DNA from: Hyphomonadaceae bacterium
Lineage (GTDB): Bacteria; Pseudomonadota; Alphaproteobacteria; Caulobacterales; Hyphomonadaceae
Direction: 5' to 3'
DNA length: 63,139 nt
Assembly (NCBI GenBank): GCA_028285145.1
Contig: JANQQC010000066.1
Span: 1 to 63,139, forward strand
Positions 8,617 through 17,835 of the stretch are shown here, piece by piece. Each line of letters begins with the position of its first letter. Position 1 is the first letter of the stretch. The translations under genes were made by a program, and so were the position numbers. The notes below the pieces were generated by a model, which was not told the origin of the DNA, ran no database searches, and worked only from the letters and a program-made list of their open reading frames with translations.

Positions 8617-9105
8617 CTAAGCTGAAAGGGCATTCATGGCGTTGATCTCGCCCGGCCCCGGCGGTTCCCAGAACGTCTCCGAGTAGTCAAACATCTGACG
8701 GGTCACGTTCATATGGAAGGTCTCGCCCTGTTGCCGGTTACGGTCTTCCACGCGTCGCCAGCGTTCTGTCACGTCTGCATTCAGGACATGCAGCGTCGCC
8801 GAAAGCAGGGCCTGTGAAGCAAGGGATCCAAATCGCCGGCGATGCTCAGTGCGCTGGAAGCCGAGATCCAGAATGGCTGGTGTACCGCACATCCCCAGCT
8901 GCCGGGCAATGGCCCAGATCTGCTGGTCGCAGCGCCGGAGACGGGGATTGATCCAGCCGGGAGTGATGTTTGCCGGCACATCGTCGCCAAACAGCGTCAC
9001 CATCCACTCATCGATCGAAAATCGCACGCCGCCGAGCTCATCGGCAAGTTTCCGGGCATGGGTCGTCTTTCCAGCGCCGGCAGGGCCGCAAATCACGTGA
9101 ATCAT
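8617..9105 (-). CDS. P-loop ATPase/kinase (AAA_33, zeta-toxin-like fold)
   Basis: A 162-residue small P-loop protein. Walker A is GPAGAGKTT (7-15), a DEW motif follows about 30 residues later (FSIDEW), and an arginine-rich lid occurs near the end (ERWRRVEDRNRQ). This is the AAA_33 layout of small-molecule, RNA or protein kinases related to zeta toxin and polynucleotide kinase. The ATG at 9105 puts Walker A in the usual N-terminal place; the upstream in-frame extension is not conserved. No antitoxin-like neighbour is present, so a toxin role is unsupported. The AT-richer gap 9106-9260 presumably holds its promoter. Confidence 0.78.
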   Translation of the reverse strand: MIHVICGPAGAGKTTHARKLADELGGVRFSIDEWMVTLFGDDVPANITPGWINPRLRRCDQQIWAIARQLGMCGTPAILDLGFQRTEHRRRFGSLASQALLSATLHVLNADVTERWRRVEDRNRQQGETFHMNVTRQMFDYSETFWEPPGPGEINAMNALSA

Positions 9106-9260
9106 TCGAAGGCTCCACCCGAGCAAAACAAATGCATAACTACTGCAATATAATTGCAAACGCAATGACTATGAGCGCATACATCGCCAAGTGCCCTTTA
9201 TCTGCTGGTCTTGGTCACTTGCCGCCAACCAACTTGCTCAGATTGAACTCGCCGCTTTGA

Positions 9261-11255
9261 TCAGCCCCGCGGGCCTTTCACTGCCTGTAGCGTGGTCTGT
9301 TTGACGGCGCGTCCGAGGCCGACCTTTCCGCCATAGCTTGGCGCGCCGGCAGCTGCACCTGAGACAGCACCCTGCACAGTGGTTTCGACGAGGGGTGGGA
9401 CGGCCATGGCTTCGGGGCGGGGGCCGTCCTCATCAAACAGCGAGGCGAGCTGTTCGGTCATCGCACCGCCAAGCTGTTCAGCATCAACGATGGTGACCGC
9501 ACGCTTGTAGTAGCGGGTGACGTCATGGCCAATGCCGATGGCGATCAATTCGACCTGTGAGCGATTTTCGATGAAGTCGATGACCTGCCGCAAGTGGCGC
9601 TCAAGGTAGTTTCCGACGTTCACGGACAATGTGGAATCATCCACCGGTGCCCCGTCAGAGATCACCATCATGATGCGGCGCTGCTCTGGCCGGCACATCA
9701 GGCGGTCATGCGCCCAGAGCAGGGCCTCGCCATCAATGTTTTCCTTAAGGAGGCCCTCGCGCATCATCAGGCCGAGATTGCGGCGCGCCCGCCGCCAGGG
9801 GGCGTCGGCGGATTTGTAGATGATGTGGCGCAGATCGTTGAGACGGCCGGGACCTGCGGGCTTGTCCGCCTTCACCCAGTCCTCACGGGACAGGCCGCCT
9901 TTCCAAGCCTTGGTTGTAAAGCCGAGGATTTCGACCTTCACCCCGCAGCGCTCAAGGGTGCGCGCGAGAATGTCCGCGCACAGAGCCGCGACCATGATGG
10001 GCCGTCCGCGCATGGAGCCGGAATTGTCCAATAGTAGCGTCACGACCGTGTCCCGGAATTCTGAATCATCCTCCTGCTTGAAGGAGAGGGGCGCGGTCGG
10101 GTCGGTAATGACGCGGGTGAGGCGGGCCGTGTCGAGCACGCCTTCCTCAAGATCGAAGGACCAGGAGCGGTTCTGCTGCGCCATCAGCCGTCGCTGCAGC
10201 TTGTTGGCGAGCTTGGAGACCGCGCCCTGAAGGCCCTGCAGCTGATGGTCGAGATAGGCGCGCAGGCGGGTCAGCTCCTCGGGATCGCACAGGTCCGGGG
10301 CGCTGGCGATCTCGTCATGGGTCTGAGTGAAGACCTTGTACTGGAAGGCGACAGTGTCATCACCTTCGCGATAGTTGGGGCGCAGCGGCTTGGCCCCGTC
10401 ATCGGTTTCGTCCGGGGTGTCATCGGCGTCCATTTCGGCATCGGCGTCGACCGAGACATTGGTCTCCTCGCCCTCCATGTCCTCAGACTCGCCAGCCTCC
10501 ATCTCCTCCATGGTCGCGCCCTGGGTTTCGTCGCCCATATCGTCTGAGTCGGCGGACTGGGTGTCGGAGGAGTCCTGTTCCTGCTGTTCGGACTGATCGT
10601 CATCCTCGGCATCGTCCCCCGGATGATCGGAGGTTGTGAGATCGCGGATCATGTCGCGCACGGTTTTGGCGAACGCGGCCTGGTCATCCATTTGCGTGGT
10701 TAGTGTCTCCAGCGCGTCGCCGGTCGACTCATTGACCTTGTCGCGCCAGATGGCGGCGACCTGTTCGGCCTTGCCGGGGAGGGGACGCCCAGTCAGCTTC
10801 TCGCGCAGCAGGAATTCAACGGCAGGCGCGAGAATGGCGTTCGCGTCTTCCGCACCGAGGGCGTAATTGGCTTTCTCGCATTTTGCAGACAGGGCGGCGT
10901 CGAGATTGTCGGCGGCCCCTTCCATAGCATTGGCACCGATGGATTCGATGCGCGCAGTTTCAGCGGCATCGTAGACCTGACGCGGCAGGTCGCCCTGAGG
11001 TTTGTGCTTGGCGTGTGCCGACGGGTCATGGTGCGCGACGCGCAGAGCTACGGCATCGGCTTCGCCCCGGACGCGGGCGGCGAGCAGCGGGGAGAGCTCC
11101 CGCGGCGGCGCGGGCAGGGTGATCCGCTCCCCATCGGCGCGTGCGGCATCCGATCCGTAGACAACTTCGGCATCCTTTTCAGAGGAAATGGCCTTGGTCG
11201 CAGCTGAAAGCGCCTGCTTGAAGAGATCGTAGGGGGCGTCGTCGGTCTTGCTCAT
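9261..11255 (-). CDS. cobT: Aerobic cobaltochelatase subunit CobT
   Basis: A 664-residue CobT. The N-terminal family domain is followed by a long acidic stretch at about 210-287 (runs of Asp/Glu, typical of CobT/ChlD), then a C-terminal VWA domain with the MIDAS motif DNSGSM (410-415). With CobS it forms the AAA+ chaperone-like part of the CobNST complex that inserts cobalt into hydrogenobyrinate diamide. The start at 11255 (MSKTDD) is the family-like one, with an alternative ATG at 11264. The in-frame open stretch up to 11486 is not conserved. cobS lies about 1.4 kb away with an opposite-strand regulator between; no other cobalamin gene is in view. Confidence 0.95.
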   Translation of the reverse strand: MSKTDDAPYDLFKQALSAATKAISSEKDAEVVYGSDAARADGERITLPAPPRELSPLLAARVRGEADAVALRVAHHDPSAHAKHKPQGDLPRQVYDAAETARIESIGANAMEGAADNLDAALSAKCEKANYALGAEDANAILAPAVEFLLREKLTGRPLPGKAEQVAAIWRDKVNESTGDALETLTTQMDDQAAFAKTVRDMIRDLTTSDHPGDDAEDDDQSEQQEQDSSDTQSADSDDMGDETQGATMEEMEAGESEDMEGEETNVSVDADAEMDADDTPDETDDGAKPLRPNYREGDDTVAFQYKVFTQTHDEIASAPDLCDPEELTRLRAYLDHQLQGLQGAVSKLANKLQRRLMAQQNRSWSFDLEEGVLDTARLTRVITDPTAPLSFKQEDDSEFRDTVVTLLLDNSGSMRGRPIMVAALCADILARTLERCGVKVEILGFTTKAWKGGLSREDWVKADKPAGPGRLNDLRHIIYKSADAPWRRARRNLGLMMREGLLKENIDGEALLWAHDRLMCRPEQRRIMMVISDGAPVDDSTLSVNVGNYLERHLRQVIDFIENRSQVELIAIGIGHDVTRYYKRAVTIVDAEQLGGAMTEQLASLFDEDGPRPEAMAVPPLVETTVQGAVSGAAAGAPSYGGKVGLGRAVKQTTLQAVKGPRG

Positions 11256-11549
11256 GAGTGTCATGTAGCGCGGGCGGGACAGCTTGCGAAGGTCTGGCGT
11301 TGCGGCAAAGGCGGCGCGATGTGGTCGTTCAAAAGACGGCGCCGCGCGATTGCTCGCCGACGCCGTCCCGGTCCCCCCCAATGCCTGCGAGATGCTACAG
11401 ACCAGCTGAAGCCTTCCGCATATTCCACTCTGACTCACCGGGGCAGGGTGCGCATCCCCCATATGAGTAAAGTGGCTTGGAATCATTGGTCTCCGGAATA
11501 GTGTTTACTCACAAGTCGCAATGCTCCTTGCGGCCAAGACGGAGCGTGA

Positions 11550-12623
11550 ATGACGATCAGCCTGGAATCCCTGCAGCGCAGCCTGATGGATGCGGTATTT
11601 GATGAGGCGGCCTTGCAACCGGCGCTTCAGAGGTTTGCAGAGTATTGCGGGGTTCCGATCGTACAGCTGATGTTTGCAGATGGGGACCGGAATCTGCTGC
11701 AATCGTCTTTTTCGGTTGAAATTGACCCGGAGATGGCCGCCCGGGAAGCGGACTTTCAGGCGATCAATCCACGCGTGCTTGCCATTCCGATGATGGAAGA
11801 AGGCAAGGCCACGCGCGACAAGGATTTCATCACGCGCGAGGAAATGGATCGGGACGCAGCCTATCAGGAACTGATCCTGCCGCTGGGCTTTGGCTATTTC
11901 TCCGGCGTGCCGATCATCAATAGCGCGGACCTGACGGCCGGCATTGCGCTGCACCGGCCGCTCTCTGATGGCGCGTTCGATGATGAAGAAGCGGCGCGTC
12001 ACGAACGAGCGGCGGCGGCCTGCGCGCCCGTGTTTCACTTCATTCGCCATGTCGATAATCTGCAGGCGAAATCCGCGCTCGCCTTTGCCGGGGATACGGT
12101 CGCGGCGGCGGCCACGGACCTGACCGGCCGTGTGGTTGAATTCAACGCGCCCTTTGAAGCCCTGATGCGCAAGGGCCTGGTCTCGGTCCTCGGTGACCAG
12201 ACCATCGGGTTTGACCGATCAGCGCCGGGCCGGCATCTGGCGCGATGTGTTGCGGCTGGCGGCGGGCGGTTCGCGTTCCGCCTTGGGCGGGACGGAGATG
12301 CCCCCTGGATCTGTACGGTGACACCTGCGCCGCGCCTGCAGGGAGCGATGCCTCATGCCAATGGGCTGCTCATCCGGCTGGTGCCGGCGGCGGAACCACG
12401 CCCGCTTGATCCTGTCCTGCTGGAGCAAGCCTTCGGACTGACAAGCGCCGAGATCGATGTTGCTCAGCATCTTTTTTCCGGGCGGACCATTGCGGAAATC
12501 TCGCCGCTCCGCCGTGTGACCGAGCACACCACGCGAAGCATCGTGAAACGATTGCTCGAAAAAACAGACAGCCGCCGTCAAGCCGAACTGATCCTGCGCC
12601 TGACGCCGTTTCAGGTGGTCTAG
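11550..12623 (+). CDS. LuxR-type helix-turn-helix transcriptional regulator
   Basis: A 357-residue regulator. The last ~65 residues form a LuxR/GerE-type HTH (FGLTSAEIDVAQHLFSGRTI...TEHTTRSIVKRLLEK), with the usual 'LT..E..V' start and a recognition helix around TTRSIVKR. The first ~280 residues have no named domain I can assign, but the layout (ELILPLGFGYFSG region, then a second alpha/beta module) suggests GAF/PAS-like sensing. There is no receiver Asp motif, so it is not a response regulator. It sits on the opposite strand between cobT and cobS and could control either. Confidence 0.82.
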   Translation: MTISLESLQRSLMDAVFDEAALQPALQRFAEYCGVPIVQLMFADGDRNLLQSSFSVEIDPEMAAREADFQAINPRVLAIPMMEEGKATRDKDFITREEMDRDAAYQELILPLGFGYFSGVPIINSADLTAGIALHRPLSDGAFDDEEAARHERAAAACAPVFHFIRHVDNLQAKSALAFAGDTVAAAATDLTGRVVEFNAPFEALMRKGLVSVLGDQTIGFDRSAPGRHLARCVAAGGGRFAFRLGRDGDAPWICTVTPAPRLQGAMPHANGLLIRLVPAAEPRPLDPVLLEQAFGLTSAEIDVAQHLFSGRTIAEISPLRRVTEHTTRSIVKRLLEKTDSRRQAELILRLTPFQVV

Positions 12624-12650
12624 CCCTAGCTGGATTAAGATTTTCGGGCC

Positions 12651-13634
12651 CTAGGCGACTTTCACCATGAGTGCGCTTTCGGGCAGTTCCTCGGAGAAAC
12701 AGCGCTGGTAGAACTCGGCCACGAGCGGGCGTTCCAGTTCATCGCACTTGTTGAGGAAGGTGACGCGGAAGGCGTGGCCGAGATCGTTGAAGATGGCGTA
12801 GTTCTCAGCCCAGGTTATCACTGTCCGCGGGCTCATCACGGTGGAGATGTCGCCATTCATGAAGGCGTTCCGGGTGAGGTCTGCCAGCCGCACCATCTTG
12901 GACAGCGTTTCCTCATCGACGCCCGTGTCGCGCGATTTCACGATTTCGACTTCAGCATCGTGTTCGAGATAGTTCAGCGTGGTGACAACGCTCCACCGGT
13001 CCATCTGGCCCTGATTGAGCTGCTGCGTGCCGTGATAGAGGCCGGTCGTATCGCCAAGGCCAACCGTGTTGGTGGTGGCGAACAGGCGGAAGAACGGGTT
13101 TGGCGAGATCACGCGGTTCTGGTCGAGCAGGGTGAGGCGGCCGGAGGCTTCCAGCACGCGCTGGATCACGAACATCACATCAGGCCGGCCGGCATCATAT
13201 TCGTCGAATACAATTGCGACCGGGCGCTGCAGCGCCCAGGGCAGGATGCCTTCGCGGAACTCGGTGATCTGCTGGCCGTCCTTCAGGACGATGGCATCCT
13301 TGCCGACGAGGTCGATCCGGGACACGTGGCTGTCGAGATTGACCCGGATAAGCGGCCAGTTCAGGCGCGCGGCGACCTGTTCGATGTGGGTCGACTTACC
13401 CGTGCCGTGATAGCCTTGCACCATGACCCGGCGATTGTGCTGGAGACCGGCGAGGATCGCGATCGTGGTCTGCGGATCAAAGCGATAGGCCGGATCGAAT
13501 TCCGGGACGTATTCGGTTTTCTCCTTGAAGCCGAGAACCTTCATCTTGGTGTCGATGCCGAACACTTTTTTTACGTCGATGGTTTCGGTCGGCGTCATGC
13601 CCTCAAGGGCGTCGGAATTGGTCATTGCGGTCAT
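12651..13634 (-). CDS. cobS: Aerobic cobaltochelatase subunit CobS
   Basis: A 327-residue AAA+ (MoxR-like) ATPase. Walker A is GYHGTGKST (74-82), Walker B is [12 protein letters not shown], sensor 1 is LFATTNT, and the CobS-type segment [12 protein letters not shown] precedes the ATPase core. It works with CobT to drive cobalt insertion by CobN. Starts at ATG 13634 or 13625; the longer start is given. Its usual partner cobT lies downstream on the same strand but is separated by the opposite-strand LuxR-type gene, so the two are probably separate transcripts. Confidence 0.95.
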   Translation of the reverse strand: MTAMTNSDALEGMTPTETIDVKKVFGIDTKMKVLGFKEKTEYVPEFDPAYRFDPQTTIAILAGLQHNRRVMVQGYHGTGKSTHIEQVAARLNWPLIRVNLDSHVSRIDLVGKDAIVLKDGQQITEFREGILPWALQRPVAIVFDEYDAGRPDVMFVIQRVLEASGRLTLLDQNRVISPNPFFRLFATTNTVGLGDTTGLYHGTQQLNQGQMDRWSVVTTLNYLEHDAEVEIVKSRDTGVDEETLSKMVRLADLTRNAFMNGDISTVMSPRTVITWAENYAIFNDLGHAFRVTFLNKCDELERPLVAEFYQRCFSEELPESALMVKVA

Positions 13635-13726
13635 GGGAGGTCTCAACTGGCGTGTAGGGTAGGGGTTTTAGCACGCTCGGGCCGCTCGCCTAGTGTGACG
13701 AAAGGGAAACGCTCAGCCGGGCGGCA

Positions 13727-13867
13727 CTACCGTTGTTGAGCGGTGCCCTGCGCCGGGTCCTCGCCGGCATACTTCTCGGCTGTAACGAGGCCGAATTTCA
13801 GCAGAAGCAGCGCAGCGATAATGGCGGCAAGCACGCGCGAGATGACATCCACGAGGGTTTTCGACAT
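13727..13867 (-). CDS. Small single-pass membrane protein upstream of cobS
   Basis: A 46-residue frame: MSKTLVDVISR, then a hydrophobic helix (about 9-29, AAIIAALLLLKFGLV), then a short hydrophilic tail (EKYAGEDPAQGTAQQR). The composition is that of a genuine small membrane protein and the ATG is at 13867. It is codirectional with cobS, 92 bases upstream of it, and lies downstream of the amidohydrolase gene. No family name known to me. A GC-rich palindrome lies directly in front of its start. Confidence 0.55.
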   Translation of the reverse strand: MSKTLVDVISRVLAAIIAALLLLKFGLVTAEKYAGEDPAQGTAQQR

Positions 13868-13868
13868 G

Positions 13869-13891
13869 CACGGCGCATTGCAAGCGCCGTG
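13869..13891 (-). promoter_or_regulatory. Palindrome just upstream of the 46-aa gene
   Basis: Perfect 8-bp inverted repeat, CACGGCGC (13869-13876) / GCGCCGTG (13884-13891), with a 7-base loop. It lies between the end of the amidohydrolase gene and the ATG at 13867. No run of T follows on the minus strand, so it is not a clear intrinsic terminator. It could be an operator or an mRNA hairpin that masks the start. Confidence 0.35.
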
Positions 13892-13911
13892 CTAGCGAGC
13901 TTCCCAACGGG

Positions 13912-15612
13912 CTATTCCGACCCTTTCGCTGGAAAGACGATGTCTCCGGCGACAATGGTCATGACGGCGCGCGCTTCGAGGATTTCTTCGGCCGGGATGG
14001 TCATCAGATCGCGGTCAAACACGGTGAAATCGCCGAGCTTTCCGGGGGCGATCGTGCCGAGATCTTCTTCCTGGAAGCTCGCAAAGGCCGGCCAGATGGT
14101 GAACATTTTCAGCGCGTTTTCGCGGCTGACGGCCTCGCCGGGCCGCCATGCCTCGTCCTGAAAGCCATTGAGGCCGCGCCGCGCGACGGCCGCGTAAAAT
14201 TCGATCTGCGGCGAGCCGACCTCGACCGGTGCGTCTGAGCCGCCTGCAATAATGGCTCCGGCCTCAATCAGGCTGTTCCACGCATAGGCCCCGTCCAGCC
14301 GGTCCGGGCCGAGCCGGTCCGGCGCGAAGAAGAGATCGCCAATGGCGTGGGAGGGTTGCATCGAGGCGATGAGCTGGAGCTCCGCGACCCGCGCAATGTC
14401 ATCAGGCTGGATGATCTGGGCATGCTCAATCCGCCAGCGCAGCGCGCTAGCCGTGGTGGGGTATTGAGTTTCTATCATGTCGAGCACGCGCTTATTGGCG
14501 AGGTCGCCGATGGCGTGGATGGCGAGTTGCACGTTTTCTTCTGCCGCCCGGTTCATCTGGTCGAGCAGGGCATCATCCTCAAGCAGGGAGAGACCGCTTG
14601 TTTCCGGACGGTCGGCATAGGGCTCGACAAGCTGGGCTCCCCGGCTGCCGAGGGCTCCGTCCATGTAAATCTTGATCGAGCGGTTCTGGATCGTTTCGGT
14701 CTCATGCCGGCGCCGGGAGACAAGCTCAAACCCTGACGGGTCGTAGGCATTGTGGAGACGAACCGGCATCCGGCCTTCGACATAGAGGCGCTCCAGAAGC
14801 GGGGCGTGTTCGGGATCGACGCTCATATTGTGCAGGCCGGTCCAGCCACGGCGGGCATAGACGTCCGCCCCAGTGGCCAGTGCCGTTATGATGTCGGCCT
14901 CTGTCGGCTGGGAGACGAGGGCCAGCACGCGGGTCATCGCATTGTCGATCAGCATGCCGGTGGCTTGCCCGTCATCGCTGCGCTCAATCTGGCCCCCTTG
15001 TGGATCGACTGTGTTGAAGCCGATGCCGGCGTCCTCAAGGGCGGCGGAGTTGGCGACGAGGGCGTGACCGTCTGCGCGCACAAGAATGACCGGATTGTCC
15101 GGGCTGACCGGGTCGAGATCCTCGATGGAAGGCATACGGCGCTCGGGCCAGCCGGTTTCGATCCAGCCGGTTCCGAAGAGAACTTCGCCAGGCTCCTTGT
15201 CTTCCAGCTCGGAGGCTATCCGAGTGGTCAGGTCATCGATGGATAGAACGCTGGAGAGGTCCATCCTCAGCTCGCGCTGGCCGATGCCGAGCAGGTGGGC
15301 ATGCGCATCGACAAAGCCCGGGAACATCACCGCGCCCTCAAGATCGATGATGTTGGCATAATTCTCCCGGGCATGGGCGAGGGCGGCCTCGGCTGCATCG
15401 GCCCCCGAGATCACGTTTTCAATGCGGCCCTCGGCATCGACCTTGACGAAATCGGCCGTCGGAGCCTCCGGGCGACCCGTGTAAATCGTACCGCCAATGA
15501 AGACAGTCGCCTTGTCCGCATCGTCGATCACTGGCAGTGGCGGGGGTGTGCCGGCGGGGTCTTCACAGGCTGTGATGGTGAACAGGATGAGGGTGGCGAG
15601 CAGGGCGCGCAT
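13912..15612 (-). CDS. Amidohydrolase (YtcJ-like), predicted lipoprotein
   Basis: A 566-residue metal-dependent hydrolase of the amidohydrolase-3 (YtcJ) type. The N-terminus is a lipoprotein signal (LLATLILFTITAC, lipobox ITAC at about residue 16). Metal-site motifs are FPGFVDAHAHLLG in the N-terminal half and AIHAIGD, RIEHAQ and AGGSDAPVE in the C-terminal half, in the order expected for a TIM-barrel amidohydrolase. An exported lipid-anchored form suggests periplasmic hydrolysis of amides or N-acyl compounds. ATG 15612 is used; the longer frame would remove the signal peptide from the N-terminus. The NUDIX gene precedes it on the same strand. Confidence 0.88.
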   Translation of the reverse strand: MRALLATLILFTITACEDPAGTPPPLPVIDDADKATVFIGGTIYTGRPEAPTADFVKVDAEGRIENVISGADAAEAALAHARENYANIIDLEGAVMFPGFVDAHAHLLGIGQRELRMDLSSVLSIDDLTTRIASELEDKEPGEVLFGTGWIETGWPERRMPSIEDLDPVSPDNPVILVRADGHALVANSAALEDAGIGFNTVDPQGGQIERSDDGQATGMLIDNAMTRVLALVSQPTEADIITALATGADVYARRGWTGLHNMSVDPEHAPLLERLYVEGRMPVRLHNAYDPSGFELVSRRRHETETIQNRSIKIYMDGALGSRGAQLVEPYADRPETSGLSLLEDDALLDQMNRAAEENVQLAIHAIGDLANKRVLDMIETQYPTTASALRWRIEHAQIIQPDDIARVAELQLIASMQPSHAIGDLFFAPDRLGPDRLDGAYAWNSLIEAGAIIAGGSDAPVEVGSPQIEFYAAVARRGLNGFQDEAWRPGEAVSRENALKMFTIWPAFASFQEEDLGTIAPGKLGDFTVFDRDLMTIPAEEILEARAVMTIVAGDIVFPAKGSE

Positions 15613-15658
15613 AGGCGGGAGACCTCCGGAGAACAGAGGCCATAGGGCCGAAAACGTC

Positions 15659-16252
15659 CTATTTTGCAAGGATCAGCGCCGTGATGTCCTCTGGCAATTC
15701 CCCGCGTCGGGCCTTCGACTCGGCCATTAGCGCCATGATGATCGTGACACTGTCGCGGACGCGCCCAGCATGGATGTCGTCCAGCAATTCGGAGAAGGGG
15801 ATGCGCTTCACGGCAAGGTCTTCGCTGGGCTCCGGCGTGGCTGTGCCTTCGGTCAGGCCCCAGGCGAGAAAGCAGGCCGAAACCTCATCTGTCACCGAAT
15901 TCGAGAGATCGAAATCGACGAGCGGATGCCAGTGCGCGGCGGTGAGGCCGGTTTCCTCGGACAGCTCGCGCCGGGCGGCGGCGAGGGGGTCTTCGTTCTT
16001 CGGGCCGCCACCTTCGGGTAGCTCCCAGCTATAGGCATCGTGCGGAAAGCGGTGCTGGCCGACCACCCAGACATGGCCGTCCGTGTCGATGGGTAATACG
16101 CCAACGGCGATATTGGCGAAGGAGACAACGCCATATCGGCTAGGGGAGCCATCCGGTTGGGTAACGGCATGGTCGTGGACTGTGATCCAGGGGTTCTGGA
16201 ACCGGGTCTCGACACTGTGAACGGCCCAGGGGCCACGGGTGTGCTTGGTCAT
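15659..16252 (-). CDS. NUDIX hydrolase (ADP-ribose pyrophosphatase-like)
   Basis: A 197-residue NUDIX protein. The Nudix box spans 81-103: G81, then E87, then R95-E96-L-S-E99-E100-T-G102-L, so every metal-binding Glu is present. The preceding VVGQHRFP and WELPEGG segments are typical of ADP-sugar pyrophosphatases (NudF-like). It probably hydrolyses ADP-ribose or another nucleoside diphosphate sugar. The ATG at 16252 was chosen because the longer frame adds unconserved sequence. It lies between rpmB and the amidohydrolase, but a terminator separates it from rpmB. Confidence 0.88.
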   Translation of the reverse strand: MTKHTRGPWAVHSVETRFQNPWITVHDHAVTQPDGSPSRYGVVSFANIAVGVLPIDTDGHVWVVGQHRFPHDAYSWELPEGGGPKNEDPLAAARRELSEETGLTAAHWHPLVDFDLSNSVTDEVSACFLAWGLTEGTATPEPSEDLAVKRIPFSELLDDIHAGRVRDSVTIIMALMAESKARRGELPEDITALILAK

Positions 16253-16321
16253 GGGGTGATTTCTAATGGCTTCTGAGGGAGCTGCCAGCCATTGGCTAGG
16301 CCGAATTCCAGCATGAAGCAC

Positions 16322-16352
16322 AAAAACGCGCCTCCAATGAAGACGCGCTTTT
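16322..16352 (-). terminator. Intrinsic terminator of rpmB
   Basis: Read on the minus strand: an AAAAGCGCGTC / GGCGCGTTTTT stem (with G.T wobble pairs) around a short loop, ending in five T, 24 bases past the rpmB stop. It separates rpmB from the NUDIX gene. Confidence 0.75.
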
Positions 16353-16375
16353 CGAAATCATCTGCACGACGGCGC

Positions 16376-16672
16376 TTAAGCGGTCGGGGCCTCTTCGGCT
16401 TTCTTGGCGATGTTCTTTTTGATCTTGCGGGCCTTGTCGGACAGGGTGTCGTCCTTCGCCTTTGCAAGGAACTCATCAAGGCCGCCCAGCTTGTCGACCG
16501 TACGCAGGGCCTTGGCGGCGATGCGGAGTTTGAAGGTCTGATCCAGCGCCTCAGAGTGCAGGGACACTTTCACCAGGTTCGGTAGGAACCGGCGCTTGGT
16601 TTTCACCTGTGAGTGGCTCACATTGTGGCCGGACATCGGCTTGACGCCGGTAAGCTCGCATTCGCGCGACAT
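16376..16672 (-). CDS. rpmB: 50S ribosomal protein L28
   Basis: A 98-residue L28. The family start MSRECELTGVKPMSGHNVSH is clear, with KTKRRFLPNL and the RIAAKALRTVDKLGG segment typical of alphaproteobacterial L28. The usual N-terminal Cys residues are reduced to one (C5) here. It is lysine-rich at the C-terminus (KARKIKKNIAKK). ATG 16672 is the family start; the 15-residue in-frame extension is ignored. It is divergent from the DUF3108 gene and has its own terminator. Confidence 0.97.
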   Translation of the reverse strand: MSRECELTGVKPMSGHNVSHSQVKTKRRFLPNLVKVSLHSEALDQTFKLRIAAKALRTVDKLGGLDEFLAKAKDDTLSDKARKIKKNIAKKAEEAPTA

Positions 16673-16883
16673 GGGCTCGCTCTCGTAATCGGTCTTGGAA
16701 AAGTCGAAGGGCGGCAATTACCGCTCCGGGCCCTCTGCGTCAACCGTTGTGGGCATCAGAGCCTGACAGCCAAAGGGCAAATGGGGCCGAACAGGGGCAG
16801 GCATGTTCAGGTTGGATTGCACCTTGTCCCTTATAGAGCGATAGATAACCGGCTCGCCGGATGCGTTTTAGAGGGGTTCGCCC

Positions 16884-17768
16884 ATGAAAAAGTCCATCGC
16901 TTTTGCCGCTGCGCTGCTGGCCACGACGGCCACGGTGTCGGCTTCTGAAGACAGCGATGCGCGCCCGGCGACGCCTTTGTCTGCGGTGAAGGCGGGCGAG
17001 CCGATGCGCATGACCTATGAGCTGCGCGCGACCGCATGGGCGCTGTTTATCCCGATCACCGGCAAGGCGCGGTTCACCGCCGAAATCAAGGAAGACACCT
17101 ATGCGATCCGGTCTAAGGTGAAGACGACGGGGCTCGCGGATATACTCGTGAATTACGATCTTTCGCTGTCGGCGACGGGCTACACCCGCGATGACCGGCT
17201 CGATACGTACGCCTATGTCTCCCAGAACAGTGACGGGAAGAAGAACCGCCGGGTCGAGCTGACCTATGGCAAGGACGATTTCACGATGACGGCGAATCCT
17301 GTCTTCGGAAATCTGGGCGAGCCGCCTGCGACCGCAGAGCAGGCGCTGGACGCAACCGATCCGATTACGGCCCTGATCACCTTCGCGCTGGAGCCGCGCG
17401 CTGAAGGGGAGGACCCTTGCGGCGGGCCGCTCAAAGTGTTCGACGGGCGCCAGCTCACCCACCTGCATCTAACCAATGCGGGCCGGAAAGAGGTGCGCTC
17501 CGATGTGTGGCGTGGCGAGGCGATCGAGTGCCATGTGCGAATGGACAAGGTAGCCGGATACAAGGAAGGGGAGTCTGACAATGACAACCTGACCGGGATC
17601 GATGGGCCGCTGCGCATGTATCTGGCTGAAATGCCGAATGGCGCGACGGTGCCTGTCCGCATCGAGGCCGACACGGACGATATCGGCAAAGTGGTTCTGC
17701 AGGCGAGCGAGCTGAAGTTCGAGCCGCTGTTGACCGAAGAGGCGAGCGTGGGTCCGCGCGGCGGCTGA
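16884..17768 (+). CDS. DUF3108 domain-containing exported protein
   Basis: A 294-residue protein with a clean Sec signal peptide (MKKSIAFAAALLATTATVSAS). The mature part is rich in beta-strand and fits DUF3108: RMTYELRATAWALFIPITGKARFTAEI at the front and, towards the end, KVVLQASELKF. Proteins of this family are periplasmic and of unknown role. A rpmB neighbour is common for DUF3108 genes in alphaproteobacteria. The ATG at 16884 fits the signal peptide. There is no enzyme motif. Confidence 0.8.
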   Translation: MKKSIAFAAALLATTATVSASEDSDARPATPLSAVKAGEPMRMTYELRATAWALFIPITGKARFTAEIKEDTYAIRSKVKTTGLADILVNYDLSLSATGYTRDDRLDTYAYVSQNSDGKKNRRVELTYGKDDFTMTANPVFGNLGEPPATAEQALDATDPITALITFALEPRAEGEDPCGGPLKVFDGRQLTHLHLTNAGRKEVRSDVWRGEAIECHVRMDKVAGYKEGESDNDNLTGIDGPLRMYLAEMPNGATVPVRIEADTDDIGKVVLQASELKFEPLLTEEASVGPRGG

Positions 17769-17835
17769 TCGTTACCCAAACCAGAATACGAAGTTGATCG
17801 GCCCGGCCGAACCCCGTTCCGGCATTAGTAACGCG

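Noticed and set aside
8617-9105. Zeta toxin of a toxin-antitoxin pair
   Set aside because: Fold is shared with many small kinases, and no antitoxin-like small gene adjoins it.
9261-11486. Long N-terminal extension of CobT from 11486
   Set aside because: The first ~74 residues do not resemble CobT; the ATGs at 11264/11255 give the family start.
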